From NCBI GenBank assembly GCA_021789975.1, contig JAJYIT010000021.1:1-64000 (forward strand): DNA of 64,000 nucleotides, written 5' to 3'. Positions within the stretch are counted from its first letter, which is position 1, and each line of letters begins with the position of its first letter. Shown piece by piece: positions 1 to 8,220 of the stretch. The DNA comes from Bacteroidota bacterium. GTDB taxonomy: Bacteria > Bacteroidota > Ignavibacteria > Kryptoniales > JAKASW01. The position numbers and the translations under genes were made by a program. The notes beneath the pieces were generated by a model. The model worked only from the letters and a program-made list of their open reading frames with translations, was not told where the DNA came from and made no database searches.

Positions 1-99
1 TGAGACGTCCCCCTTCAACTTCATCATCAGCTCGCCGACTTCCGCTCCCCTTTTCCCATTGACCACCTGCTTCGACGAAACACTCCCGTTTTCAGCCAA
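1..99 (-). CDS. Possible partial gene running off the left edge, function unknown
   Basis: On the minus strand a reading frame stays open to the window edge from a TTG at 99-97. That TTG sits behind a strong purine-rich ribosome site (AGGAGG followed by GAGGAG, revcomp of 100-112). The visible 33 residues begin LAENGSVSSKQVV and contain a GELMMKLKGD stretch; no family is recognisable. The frame is also open further upstream to a stop near 160, without any ATG. The complementary plus frame is open too but reads like an antisense shadow. The rest of the gene lies outside the window, so this is a weak call. Confidence 0.35.
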   Translation of the reverse strand, partial: MAENGSVSSKQVVNGKRGAEVGELMMKLKGDVS

Positions 100-461
100 C
101 TCCTCCCTCCTATGTCGGATTTCAGGTGGTTTTTGCTCTCTGTCCGCTAGCCTGCCGGCTGTGGGCTATGAACTGGATTTGCCGGACAACAATTCGCGGA
201 TTCTACCTTGAGCCACACCCCCCTCCCGTAACCAGGCGCAGGTCTCTACGAAGGGTAGCCAATCTTAAGTCTAGAGGTAATTACAGATATCGTCTGGACT
301 GAGAATCAAACTCAGAAACCACTAAGAACTAGAGACCCGGCCGAAAGCTGCAACCGCCAAGACTCTGTTTACCAGTAGGCAGGGTCAGAATAAGTAATTC
401 AATAAACATCCTCGCGGCAAGCGGCAAGGAATTTGTCGAAATCCAAAAGAGCCATGATGTA

Positions 462-486
462 ATTCCCGAACGCTCCTGTCGGGAAT
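462..486. repeat. Inverted repeat with 8-bp perfect stem
   Basis: ATTCCCGA at 462-469 and TCGGGAAT at 479-486 form a perfect 8-bp stem with a 9-base loop. The word ATTCCCG recurs at 503-509. Similar TTCCCG words occur in intergenic DNA near 6930 and 48390, so this may belong to a dispersed intergenic repeat family. Confidence 0.55.
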
Positions 487-518
487 CCACGCTCCTGAAC
501 CAGATTCCCGCTGAGAGT

Positions 519-537
519 CTGCCTGTCCGTTAGGCAG
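519..537. repeat. Short palindromic repeat of the CCTGCC type
   Basis: CTGCCT (519-524) and AGGCAG (532-537) form a 6-bp stem around a 7-base loop. Related CCTGCC/GGCAGG words occur around 151 and 24353-24371, which suggests a small dispersed family. No T-run follows, so it is not an obvious terminator. Confidence 0.45.
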
Positions 538-783
538 GTTCGGATTGGGAAAACAGAATTCGTGCGATTCTCAGCCAGAGGCTGATGAGCCAACGGCTCA
601 CTGGTAAGTTTTTTCCTATGCCAAAGTAGCCCACTACATAGGAACTGGGAAGATTGAAAGAGATGCCGTTACTCGATAAATTTCACAATGAGCGCCCGTT
701 TCCCACTTGGGTATGAAATGAACCAATCTAGGAAATACTAGAATCTGTACCGATCACAAACAAAAGAAATCAGGTTAAGAAAA

Positions 784-1488
784 ATGAGACTATACGCATT
801 GGCATTCGGCGCTCATCCAGACGATGTGGAGATGAGCTGCGGAGGGACCCTTTCGATGATTCATAAGCATGGCAAGAAGTTTGGGATTGTTGATTTCACG
901 CGCGGCGAAATGGGAACGCGCGGGAATGCTTCGATTCGAGCCGACGAGGCCGAGGAAGCCGCCAAGATCCTCGGAGCCGACGTGCGCCGGAATCTCGAAA
1001 TACCAGATTCAGACATTGAACTTTCAAGACCAAATCTTCTCAAAGTGGTACAAGTTATCAGGGAGTTTCAGCCGGAGATAGTGTTTGCACCTTACCGCAA
1101 GGAACGCCACCCAGATCATGTCCGCGCTCACCAACTCGTCAGCCAGGCACTATTCTATTCGGGACTCATAAAACTCAAGACCGGCTCGCTCGCCCCATAC
1201 AGACCGAGACGCGGATTCTATTACATGCAACACCGACAATTCAACCCGACACTGTATGTCGACATATCCGGAGAGTACGAAACAAAAGTTGCTGCTATAA
1301 AAGCACATAAGTCCCAGTTCTTCAACCCGGAGAGCAAAGAACCCGAAACCGTTCTCTCGACACCGGAGTTCATGGAATACTTACTTGGTCGGATGAGATA
1401 CTTCGGCAGGATGGCCGGAGTAAAATATGCTGAGCCATTTTGGACCGAAGAACCGATCACGGTGACAGATTTCAACGGGGTGTTGTAG
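784..1488 (+). CDS. bshB1: Bacillithiol biosynthesis deacetylase BshB1 (PIG-L/LmbE family)
   Basis: A 234-residue PIG-L family zinc-dependent deacetylase, the usual length for BshB1. In bacillithiol synthesis it removes the acetyl group from N-acetylglucosaminyl-malate in the cytoplasm. Visible hallmarks are the metal-binding AHPDDVE motif at residues 10-16, the GEMGTRG block near residue 43, and an HPDH motif supplying a further metal ligand. The FGAHPDDVE plus TRGEMGTRG combination is characteristic of the BshB1 subgroup in Bacteroidota rather than mycothiol MshB. ATG start; the ribosome site is weak. bshA and bshC are not in the window, so the gene stands alone. It implies bacillithiol as the low-molecular-weight thiol, which fits the peroxiredoxins encoded further on. 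Confidence 0.88.
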   Translation: MRLYALAFGAHPDDVEMSCGGTLSMIHKHGKKFGIVDFTRGEMGTRGNASIRADEAEEAAKILGADVRRNLEIPDSDIELSRPNLLKVVQVIREFQPEIVFAPYRKERHPDHVRAHQLVSQALFYSGLIKLKTGSLAPYRPRRGFYYMQHRQFNPTLYVDISGEYETKVAAIKAHKSQFFNPESKEPETVLSTPEFMEYLLGRMRYFGRMAGVKYAEPFWTEEPITVTDFNGVL

Positions 1489-1756
1489 CCGGTTGCTGGC
1501 GAGCGGGGGACAGATGTCCGCAATTGACTCTGTCCCAGAGGCAAGGGAGGACGAGCTTGAGATCTGAAATGAATGCCAGTCTATCGCTCAAGTAAATATC
1601 CGGACATCTTCTGTTCACACCCGTTCACGCATATCCCGACTTCGTTCAAATGCAGATCTCAGGAAAGACGCTCCCCTCCGGCAAAGATGTCGGAAAAGTG
1701 AACCTTATACACCACAATCGTTGATAAAAGAAACCTCCTTTGTTATCTTAGACTCG
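1489..1756. other. Intergenic gap with a REP-like hairpin
   Basis: Between bshB1 and the GWxTD gene there is no convincing reading frame. The segment holds the hairpin at 1507-1536 shortly after the bshB1 stop. A promoter for the downstream five-gene run must lie here or further downstream, but none stands out. Confidence 0.4.
1507..1536. repeat. REP-like inverted repeat, 8-bp perfect stem
   Basis: GGGACAGA (1507-1514) pairs perfectly with TCTGTCCC (1529-1536) around a 14-base loop. The GGGACAGA...TCTGTCCC pattern resembles REP hairpins associated with REP-associated tyrosine transposases in other bacteria. A truncated member of that transposase family is present at 25507-25779. It may also stabilise the bshB1 transcript end, but it lacks a T-run. 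Confidence 0.6.
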
Positions 1757-3019
1757 ATGACGGCTAAGGTGAGTGTTGCCCTTTTTATATTCTCGATCCT
1801 GCCATCATCATTCGCTCTTTGTCAGAGATCGGCTCAACATGAAACTTTCCCGGTGGAATCATGGATAGTAAACTCAACTCATGACAGCGTGTCAACCTGC
1901 TTTTCCTATAGCATACCTTTCAGCAGAATGATTTTCGAAAAGGGAGTGAGTGGAGGAACGCAGCTCAAATCGGATCTCTCTTTCTCACTTGACGCAGTTG
2001 ACTCTACCACCGGAGCTGCGTACCATGCATTCAAACAGAAAGAATTCCAGGCAGACAATTTTACCGCGACATGTGGTCTATCAAGGAGAGCCATAGATTT
2101 TGTGCTCTTGACTCTCCCCCGCTCGACGTACGAGATTGCAATTGAGGTAAGAGACGAAACTCAGCATATCACCTACATCCATGAGAACCGAGTGAAGAGA
2201 TACTCCGGATGGGCTTCTTCCAGGATTATCTCAACGTTTTTTCTTGATTCAGTTTCGGACAATCGCTTGTATCCCACTTCAGTCAGCCGTACAATACCTT
2301 TCCCGGGATCGTTCAACTTGGCGATCCTTGTGAAAGGCGAATCTTCCATGCCTTTATCACTTCAGTTGTTGAGTGAAAAAGGTGATGTCGTTTGCAGAGT
2401 GGACTCGATCATCCCTTGGAAGGAAAGGCTCGAACCCCGGCTATCTGATTCCTTATTATACTTTGTAAAAGAATTCGATCCGATTTGTTCCTTGTATCTT
2501 ACGGCATTTCACATCGATACGTTGGAACCTGGCAAGTATAGGATCCGTGAAGAGATCGGATCGTCAGCAACTGAAGAAAGAATGTCTTACACTTGGTTGA
2601 ACGAGCCACTGACTCTGCGGAACTTTGATACCGCACTACCTCTTTTGAAATACGTTACATCAGATTCTCTTTATGCATACCTATCAAGCGGCAGTAATAA
2701 AGAAGTCAGAGAGAAGTTCCGTCTCTATTGGAAAGCCCAGGATCCCACGCCGATGACTGCCTACAACGAGCTGGAAGCAGAGTTCTATCGAAGGGCAGAC
2801 TATGCCGTCGAACATTTTCGAACCATCACAACCAATAACGGAGCGAATACCGACAGGGGGAAGTCGTATATACTATACGGACCTCCATCAAGAGTGAAGC
2901 GGGACTTCCGGACTGACGGTACATATGAGACATGGGATTATCCTCACCTGGAGAGGAGATTAATCTTCAAGGGAGAGAACCCCGGAGATTTTTTGCTTTA
3001 CGAAACGGAGAAATTATGA
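1757..3019 (+). CDS. Secreted GWxTD domain-containing protein
   Basis: A protein of about 420 residues with an N-terminal secretion signal (MTAKVSVALFIFSIL... ending near LCQRS). Its C-terminal domain matches the GWxTD family of Bacteroidota and relatives: a block with RLYWKAQDPTP, then TDRGKSYILYGPP and a final YETWDYP segment. The literal GWxTD tetrapeptide is not obvious, so it is a divergent member. Function of the family is unknown; the protein is probably periplasmic or surface-exposed. The ATG at 1757 is preferred to an upstream TTG at 1721 because it gives a normal signal peptide. Its stop overlaps the pdxA start (ATGA at 3016-3019), so the two are translationally coupled. Confidence 0.75.
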   Translation: MTAKVSVALFIFSILPSSFALCQRSAQHETFPVESWIVNSTHDSVSTCFSYSIPFSRMIFEKGVSGGTQLKSDLSFSLDAVDSTTGAAYHAFKQKEFQADNFTATCGLSRRAIDFVLLTLPRSTYEIAIEVRDETQHITYIHENRVKRYSGWASSRIISTFFLDSVSDNRLYPTSVSRTIPFPGSFNLAILVKGESSMPLSLQLLSEKGDVVCRVDSIIPWKERLEPRLSDSLLYFVKEFDPICSLYLTAFHIDTLEPGKYRIREEIGSSATEERMSYTWLNEPLTLRNFDTALPLLKYVTSDSLYAYLSSGSNKEVREKFRLYWKAQDPTPMTAYNELEAEFYRRADYAVEHFRTITTNNGANTDRGKSYILYGPPSRVKRDFRTDGTYETWDYPHLERRLIFKGENPGDFLLYETEKL

Positions 3020-4017
3020 GCGTCATTGCTATCACTATTGGAGATTACAACGGAATTGGCCCGGAAGTGGCACTTAAAGCCGCTGCGAGCCGCACAATTC
3101 GAGCCAACTGCACCCCTCTTCTCATCGGCCCTTTTAAAGCCTTTGAGTATTATGCGAACAAGTTTTCACTTCGCCGAAAGGTAATGGCGGTCAACTCACT
3201 TTCCGATGCCGTGGGAAGAAGCGAGATTACTATTCTCGATGTCTGTCCGGATTTCTCTGAAAGAGTTAAGCCCGGCAAGCTGACGCTGGAGAGCGGAAAG
3301 TGGGCAGGAAAGGCAATTGAAATTGCGACAAAGCTGTGTGTTAGTGGAGATGCCGCAGCGATGGTTACTGCTCCGATTTCGAAAGAGGCTCTGCGCATGG
3401 CGGGCCACATGTACCCCGGCCAGACTGAGATGGTAACGAGCCTTTCAGATTCTTCGGGTTCAATAATGATAATGGTCTCGAACTTCGGCAGGATAGCGCT
3501 GGCAACAATTCACACTCCTTTATCAGATGTCGCAAAGTCTATCACTAAAGATTCGGTTATCCGTAAACTGACGACATTCAACGATTCAATTAAAAGAGAT
3601 TTCGGCGTCAAGGCACCGAGGATTGCGGTGCTCGGATTGAATCCACATGCAGGCGAAAACGGCTTGATCGGAAAAGAGGAGAATGAGACGATCAAGCCGG
3701 CAATCCTTGAGGCAAACTCCATGAAAATGAATGCACTGGGTCCATTCCCCGCTGATGCCTTCTTCGGAACCTACAGGGAGGGACTCTATGACGGAATTTT
3801 CGCAATGTATCACGATCAGGGGCTTATTCCATTGAAAATGAGGTCGTTCAGCTCCGGCGTGAATTTCACGGCAGGCATCAGCATAATTCGCACTTCACCC
3901 GATCATGGCACAGCCTTCGACATTGCAGGTAAAGGGATCGCAAATCCCACTAGCACAATTGAAGCCATAAAGCTCGCTCTCGAAATCTCCGCCAACAGGA
4001 AAGCATGGAGAAAGTAG
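3016..4017 (+). CDS. pdxA: 4-hydroxythreonine-4-phosphate dehydrogenase PdxA
   Basis: A 333-residue NAD-dependent dehydrogenase of the PdxA family, which oxidises 4-phosphohydroxy-L-threonine in DXP-dependent pyridoxal phosphate synthesis. Family signatures include GDYNGIGPEV at the N-terminus, the metal histidines in AGHMYPGQTE, GLNPHAGE and YHDQGLIPLK, and the C-terminal GTAFDIAGKG block. The start at 3016 overlaps the upstream stop by four bases (ATGA); an earlier in-frame start at 2932 would add 28 residues that overlap the upstream gene and is unlikely. PdxJ, the partner enzyme, is not in the window. Some PdxA paralogues act on other hydroxy-acids, but the residues seen are compatible with the classical reaction. 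Confidence 0.92.
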   Translation: MSVIAITIGDYNGIGPEVALKAAASRTIRANCTPLLIGPFKAFEYYANKFSLRRKVMAVNSLSDAVGRSEITILDVCPDFSERVKPGKLTLESGKWAGKAIEIATKLCVSGDAAAMVTAPISKEALRMAGHMYPGQTEMVTSLSDSSGSIMIMVSNFGRIALATIHTPLSDVAKSITKDSVIRKLTTFNDSIKRDFGVKAPRIAVLGLNPHAGENGLIGKEENETIKPAILEANSMKMNALGPFPADAFFGTYREGLYDGIFAMYHDQGLIPLKMRSFSSGVNFTAGISIIRTSPDHGTAFDIAGKGIANPTSTIEAIKLALEISANRKAWRK

Positions 4018-4073
4018 CGCTGAAAGCGAGGGCCTCAAGAGCTGTCAACACGAGAAAGAGAAGCCTATTCACC

Positions 4074-4853
4074 ATGGATGCAATTTGCGTCCCAGCTTAC
4101 ACCGTCTCTGCAATTATTTATGATCATATGATGAGAGAGGTGGACTACAAGGCATGGTGTAAATACATTTTGCTTTTGATGAAGATGGCGGGGAACCGAT
4201 TTCAGTCATCCAAATTGCGTGGGAAGAAACTCTGCGAACTTGGTTGCGGAACTGGAAATTTATCCCTCCTCCTGGCGCAGGCGGGATTTGATGTAACAGG
4301 AGTTGACAGTTCAGTTAATATGCTGGATGTTGCAAGAGGTAAAAAGATCCGGGCAGGCACCTCGCGGCCTTTGTTCGTAAATCATGATATGACTTCGTAC
4401 CGCTCATCTGAAGCTTTTGAAGCCGCAGTTTGTGTATACGACAGCCTAAATTACCTCCCAACCAGAAGTGCCCTCAAGAGCTTTTTCTCAAATGTATATT
4501 CTAATCTGAAACCCGGAGGGGTTTTAGTTTTTGACGCAAGCCTCGAGTCCAACTCCCTGGGCGAAGCTGCGACCTTCAAACAGAGGGGAAAGTACAAAAG
4601 TATGGTCTATGAGAGACAATCGTCTTACAACTCTTCGGAAAAAATCCACACCACATACGTGAGAGTGGCAGTCGGGAGCAGTATATCGGAAGAAGTTCAC
4701 CGGGAGTACGTATACACCCTCGGCACACTGAGAAGGCTTTTCAACCAGGCCGGTTTTGTGGAAAGGTTCGCTGCAAGTGATTTCACGATGATTGAGGCCG
4801 ACGAGAATTCGGAGCGTGTACATTTCGTACTTGTGAGACCAGACCATGATTAA
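4074..4853 (+). CDS. Class I SAM-dependent methyltransferase
   Basis: A Rossmann-fold methyltransferase of about 259 residues. S-adenosylmethionine-binding motif I is LCELGCGTG; the acidic end of strand 2 is GVDSS, followed by NHDM. The ATG at 4074 gives the family-typical beginning (PAYTVSAIIYDHMM). A longer version from 4005 would overlap pdxA and add a basic, featureless extension. The substrate cannot be told from sequence; close relatives are generic Methyltransf_25-type enzymes acting on small molecules or sugars. Its end overlaps the next gene by eight bases, so it belongs to the pdxA run. Confidence 0.8.
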   Translation: MDAICVPAYTVSAIIYDHMMREVDYKAWCKYILLLMKMAGNRFQSSKLRGKKLCELGCGTGNLSLLLAQAGFDVTGVDSSVNMLDVARGKKIRAGTSRPLFVNHDMTSYRSSEAFEAAVCVYDSLNYLPTRSALKSFFSNVYSNLKPGGVLVFDASLESNSLGEAATFKQRGKYKSMVYERQSSYNSSEKIHTTYVRVAVGSSISEEVHREYVYTLGTLRRLFNQAGFVERFAASDFTMIEADENSERVHFVLVRPDHD

Positions 4854-5514
4854 CTGCCTTAGCGTCTCATTCGCGTTCGACGAACACGTTGTCTTTACGG
4901 ACGTTAATTTATCGGTCGCAAAGTCCGAGTTTGTGTACATAGTGGGCGAGACCGGATGCGGAAAGACCACTCTCCTCCGACTCTTCTACATGGATCTCTT
5001 GCCAACCACGGGTACTGTAAAAGTCGACACCTTTTCATCCGCCATGTTGAAGAAAAGGAAGCTCCATATTCTGCGTAGAAAACTCGGAATAATCTTCCAG
5101 GACTTCAAATTACTGGATGACCGATCAGCATTCGACAATATTACATTTACGCTGCAGGCGGTGGGCAATTCGTCAAGAGAGATGAAGATGCGTGCTACTC
5201 AGGCACTGACTCAAGTTGGCTTGATCCACCGCAAGAATTCTATGCCCGGAGAGATGTCGGGAGGAGAACAACAAAGGCTTGCGATAGCACGCGCAATTGC
5301 GAAGGACCCCGTAGCAATCATTGCAGATGAACCCACAGGCAATCTCGACCCGGCAACCTCTGCCGAAATTGTCACGATCCTAAAGAAGATCAACTTATCC
5401 GGCACGACGGTAATAGTGGCCACACATAACTATGAAATCATCAGGCGTTTTCCCGCAAGGACAATTTTGATCAGGAACTACAAATGCGAGGAGCTTGATC
5501 CGAAGTCGCTTTAG
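4846..5514 (+). CDS. ftsE: FtsE-like ABC transporter ATP-binding protein
   Basis: A 222-residue ABC ATPase. Walker A is GETGCGKT (residues 34-41), the signature is MSGGEQQRLAIARA, Walker B is [12 protein letters not shown], and the switch histidine is in VATHNYE. The short length and overall pattern match FtsE, which with the membrane protein FtsX couples ATP hydrolysis to activation of septal cell-wall hydrolases. No FtsX-like permease follows: the next gene is convergent and only eight bases away. The start overlaps the methyltransferase stop (ATGATTAA). Other MacB/LolD-family ATPases are the main alternative. Confidence 0.75.
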   Translation: MINCLSVSFAFDEHVVFTDVNLSVAKSEFVYIVGETGCGKTTLLRLFYMDLLPTTGTVKVDTFSSAMLKKRKLHILRRKLGIIFQDFKLLDDRSAFDNITFTLQAVGNSSREMKMRATQALTQVGLIHRKNSMPGEMSGGEQQRLAIARAIAKDPVAIIADEPTGNLDPATSAEIVTILKKINLSGTTVIVATHNYEIIRRFPARTILIRNYKCEELDPKSL

Positions 5515-5522
5515 CCGCCCTT

Positions 5523-5774
5523 TCAGACGGCGAGCTCCACGCGCCTCACTTCTTCCACTTTCAACATAACCGCCCGCTCAACTCCTGCCCGGAGAGTCAT
5601 AGGTCTTAGAGGGCAATCCGCGCACGAGCCATAGAAACGAACCCGCAGTATCCCGTCGTCCTCAAGGTTAACGAATTCCACCCCACCGTCATCGATCGAG
5701 AGAAATTTGTTCGCCTCACCGAGAACGTTTCGGATTTTGTCTATCAGGTCTTCTTTGCAGTAGAGAGTAGCCAT
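5523..5774 (-). CDS. NifU C-terminal-domain Fe-S scaffold protein
   Basis: A short 83-residue protein consisting only of the NifU C-terminal domain, with the cluster-binding CADC motif (Cys51, Cys54) in the expected GSCADCPLRPMTL context. Such proteins (Nfu type) hold and pass on Fe-S clusters. A GTG three codons upstream at 5783 overlaps the mrp stop as GTGA, so that start is also possible. Tight coupling to the Mrp/ApbC-type cluster carrier just upstream strengthens the Fe-S assignment. Confidence 0.85.
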   Translation of the reverse strand: MATLYCKEDLIDKIRNVLGEANKFLSIDDGGVEFVNLEDDGILRVRFYGSCADCPLRPMTLRAGVERAVMLKVEEVRRVELAV

Positions 5775-5779
5775 TCGAA

Positions 5780-6868
5780 TCACATGGAAATTTCAATCGT
5801 TGGTTTGTTTGACTCGTTCATATTTGTGATGCTGATCCTTGCCGCTAGCCGTCTCGCCACAGACTGTATGATTTGGGCTTGCTCCGATTCCGGCTCCATC
5901 AGCACTATGGGTTTCCCGATATCCCCTCCTATGCGGATCGGAGTATACAGAGGTATTTCTCCAAGGAACGGAACGCCGAACTTTTCAGCGGTCTTCTTGC
6001 CGCCCCCGTGGCTAAAAATCTCTTCCCTGTGGCCGCAGTGTGAGCAGACGAAATAGCTCATATTCTCGATAACTCCGAGAATCGGAACGTTCACTTTTTC
6101 GAACATCCGAACACCGCGGCGAACATCTGCAAGCGATACATCTTGCGGAGTTGTCACGATAACCGCACCGGTCAGAGGAATTGTTTGAACGACCGTGAGC
6201 TGGACATCTCCCGTACCCGGCGGCATGTCGAGTATCATATAATCGAGTTCATCCCAGATGACGTCCGTAAGAAACTGCTTCATCGCCCCGCTCGCCATCG
6301 GGCCGCGCCAGATCATAGGCGTTTCTGTATCGACGAGAAAACCGATGGACATCATCTTTATGCCAAATTTTTCCACCGGGTAGATTTTGAATCGTTTCTC
6401 GTCTATTTGTTGCGTTTCCGGTTTTTCAGTAACTCCAAGCATCAAAGGCAAAGAAGGTCCGTAGACATCTGCATCTACGATAGCTACTCGCGCTCCGTCC
6501 AGCGCCAGAGAGGCAGCAAGGTTGACGGCGATTGTAGATTTCCCCACTCCTCCCTTTCCGCTCGCCACGGCGATCGTGTTCTTGACACCCGGAAGTATCT
6601 GTTCCCGGATCTGATTATTGTGTGTAACAACCTGACTCGACATCACAACATTCACGTCGCCTATGAAGCCAAGCTTTCTGATCTCCTCCACTGCCTGCAC
6701 TTTCATCTCATCACGCACCGGACAGGCAGGCGTGGTCAACTGAATTTCAACATCGACTTTGTGATCAGTGATATTTACTTTCTTTACGAAGCCGAGAGAA
6801 ACAATATCTTTATGAAGATCCGGATCTTCTATTTTTCCAAGTACTTTTATTATCTCTTCTTTTGTCAT
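5780..6868 (-). CDS. mrp: Mrp/ApbC family Fe-S cluster carrier ATPase
   Basis: A 362-residue protein. An N-terminal MIP18/DUF59 domain (about residues 1-85) includes the TTPACP motif. It is followed by a deviant Walker A P-loop ATPase domain (SGKGGVGKS, about residues 103-111) and the CSHCG pair that holds a bridging 4Fe-4S cluster between monomers. Mrp/ApbC proteins transfer Fe-S clusters to target apoproteins in the cytosol. The ATG at 6868 is preferred over a TTG one codon earlier because of the GGAG ribosome site at proper distance. It forms a two-gene operon with the downstream NifU-like gene. Confidence 0.92.
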   Translation of the reverse strand: MTKEEIIKVLGKIEDPDLHKDIVSLGFVKKVNITDHKVDVEIQLTTPACPVRDEMKVQAVEEIRKLGFIGDVNVVMSSQVVTHNNQIREQILPGVKNTIAVASGKGGVGKSTIAVNLAASLALDGARVAIVDADVYGPSLPLMLGVTEKPETQQIDEKRFKIYPVEKFGIKMMSIGFLVDTETPMIWRGPMASGAMKQFLTDVIWDELDYMILDMPPGTGDVQLTVVQTIPLTGAVIVTTPQDVSLADVRRGVRMFEKVNVPILGVIENMSYFVCSHCGHREEIFSHGGGKKTAEKFGVPFLGEIPLYTPIRIGGDIGKPIVLMEPESEQAQIIQSVARRLAARISITNMNESNKPTIEISM

Positions 6869-6996
6869 CAAAATCTCCGATACAGTTAGATAAACTTAGC
6901 CATCGAGAATATACTTTTCAATCCTGGATTCCCGCTACGAAACGGCCATTTGTGTAAGTCTCAGCTAGCTTAAAAGAGAGTCATCAAGCGAGATCA

Positions 6997-8139
6997 TCAC
7001 ACACGAAGAAGGCTTCTGGCGATCACCATTTTCTGAATCTCGCTGGTCCCCTCTCCGATCGTGAGAAGTTTTACGTCGCGGTACAATTTCTCAACCGGGA
7101 AGTCTTTTATGAAGCCGTAACCTCCGTGTATTTGGATAGCTTCCTCAGTGCACTTCACCGCGACTTCACTCGCGAAATATTTGGCTCCCGCAGCAGCAAG
7201 CTTTATGTCCCGACCACTGTCTTTTAGAAAGGCAGCATTGTAAGTCATAAGCCTGGCAGCCTCGATCTTTGTAGCCATTTCTGAAATCTTCCATTGGATA
7301 GCTTCGAAATGCGAAAGCTTGCTTCCGAATTGAACTCTTTCGTTTGCGTATTTGACGCTGGCGTCCAGAGCTCCTTGCGCCACTCCTACAGCAAGAGCCG
7401 CGATACCTATTCTACCTGCGTCAAGGATATCTAAGGCCTGATTGAATCCTTCGCCTTCACCGCCGATCATGTTTGCGGCGGGTACTTCCACATCGTTGAA
7501 TATCATGGTAGAGGTATCGCTTGCTCTCATACCAAGTTTGTTTTCTTTCTTACCGACGGATAACCCCGGCATTCCCCTTTCAAGAATGAATGCAGTAATC
7601 CCTTTCTTTTTCTTTTGCGGATCAGTAACTGCCATGACAACGATCGTCTCCCCAACGGAGCCGTGTGTGGTGAATTGTTTCATGCCGTTAAGCTTGTAGG
7701 ATCTGCCATTACGAACTGCTGTGGTGCGCAACGCCCCCGAGTCACTTCCGCTCGCAGGCTCCGTCAAACCCCAGGCTCCGATCTTTCGACCCGAAGCAAG
7801 TTCAGGCATGTATCTCAGCCTGAGTTCCTCACCCGCGAAATAGTATATGTGGCTTGTGCAAAGACCGTTATGAGCAGCAACCGATAGTCCCACAGACGGA
7901 TCGATGCGAGATATCTCTTCGACAACACTGCAATAGTCAATATAAGAAAGGCCGGCTCCGCCATACTTTTCCGGAAACGTTACGCCCATGAAACCAAGGG
8001 CGCCCAATTTCTTCATAATCTCAGAAGGAAATTCCTGCGCCTCATCATACTTCATTACTACCGGTTTAATTTCTGTTTCGGCAAATTCCCGCGCTAGATC
8101 TCGGACTTGCCTGTTCTCAGGCGTCAATGAGTAATCCAT
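6997..8139 (-). CDS. Acyl-CoA dehydrogenase, short-chain (butyryl-CoA) type
   Basis: A 380-residue flavoprotein of the acyl-CoA dehydrogenase family, catalysing alpha,beta-dehydrogenation of short-chain acyl-CoA and passing electrons to ETF. The N-terminal, middle (WGLTEPASGSD) and C-terminal domains are complete. The C-terminal catalytic block reads IGEGTSEIQ, with the base glutamate in place, and IHGGYGF precedes it. The ATG at 8139 has an ideal AAGGAGG ribosome site; a 21-residue upstream extension is rejected. It lies downstream of meaB in the same direction. Exact chain-length preference is inferred from overall resemblance only. Confidence 0.88.
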   Translation of the reverse strand: MDYSLTPENRQVRDLAREFAETEIKPVVMKYDEAQEFPSEIMKKLGALGFMGVTFPEKYGGAGLSYIDYCSVVEEISRIDPSVGLSVAAHNGLCTSHIYYFAGEELRLRYMPELASGRKIGAWGLTEPASGSDSGALRTTAVRNGRSYKLNGMKQFTTHGSVGETIVVMAVTDPQKKKKGITAFILERGMPGLSVGKKENKLGMRASDTSTMIFNDVEVPAANMIGGEGEGFNQALDILDAGRIGIAALAVGVAQGALDASVKYANERVQFGSKLSHFEAIQWKISEMATKIEAARLMTYNAAFLKDSGRDIKLAAAGAKYFASEVAVKCTEEAIQIHGGYGFIKDFPVEKLYRDVKLLTIGEGTSEIQKMVIARSLLRV

Positions 8140-8220
8140 TTTGCCTCCTTGCTCTGTTGAGTGAATACGTCGTGGGATCTTCCACGAGATCCAGGGTTTC
8201 ATTTACTGATGAGAACTAAT

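Larger units (their letters stand above)
100..783. other. Non-coding, repeat-rich stretch upstream of bshB1
   Basis: About 680 bases without a convincing gene. It contains short inverted repeats (462-486 and 519-537) and several fragments of CCTGCC- and TTCCCG-type words that recur elsewhere in intergenic DNA here. A 64-codon minus-strand frame at 399-593 runs through these palindromes and is probably a by-product of them. No convincing promoter for the downstream gene could be picked out by eye. Confidence 0.5.

Noticed and set aside
399-593. Minus-strand frame of 64 codons upstream of bshB1
   Set aside because: It runs through two palindromic repeats, which create the open frame; no family resemblance.
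6143-6889. Plus-strand frame of 248 codons opposite mrp
   Set aside because: Mrp with its Walker motif and CxxC pair is certain on the minus strand; the plus frame is low-complexity His/Arg-rich shadow.
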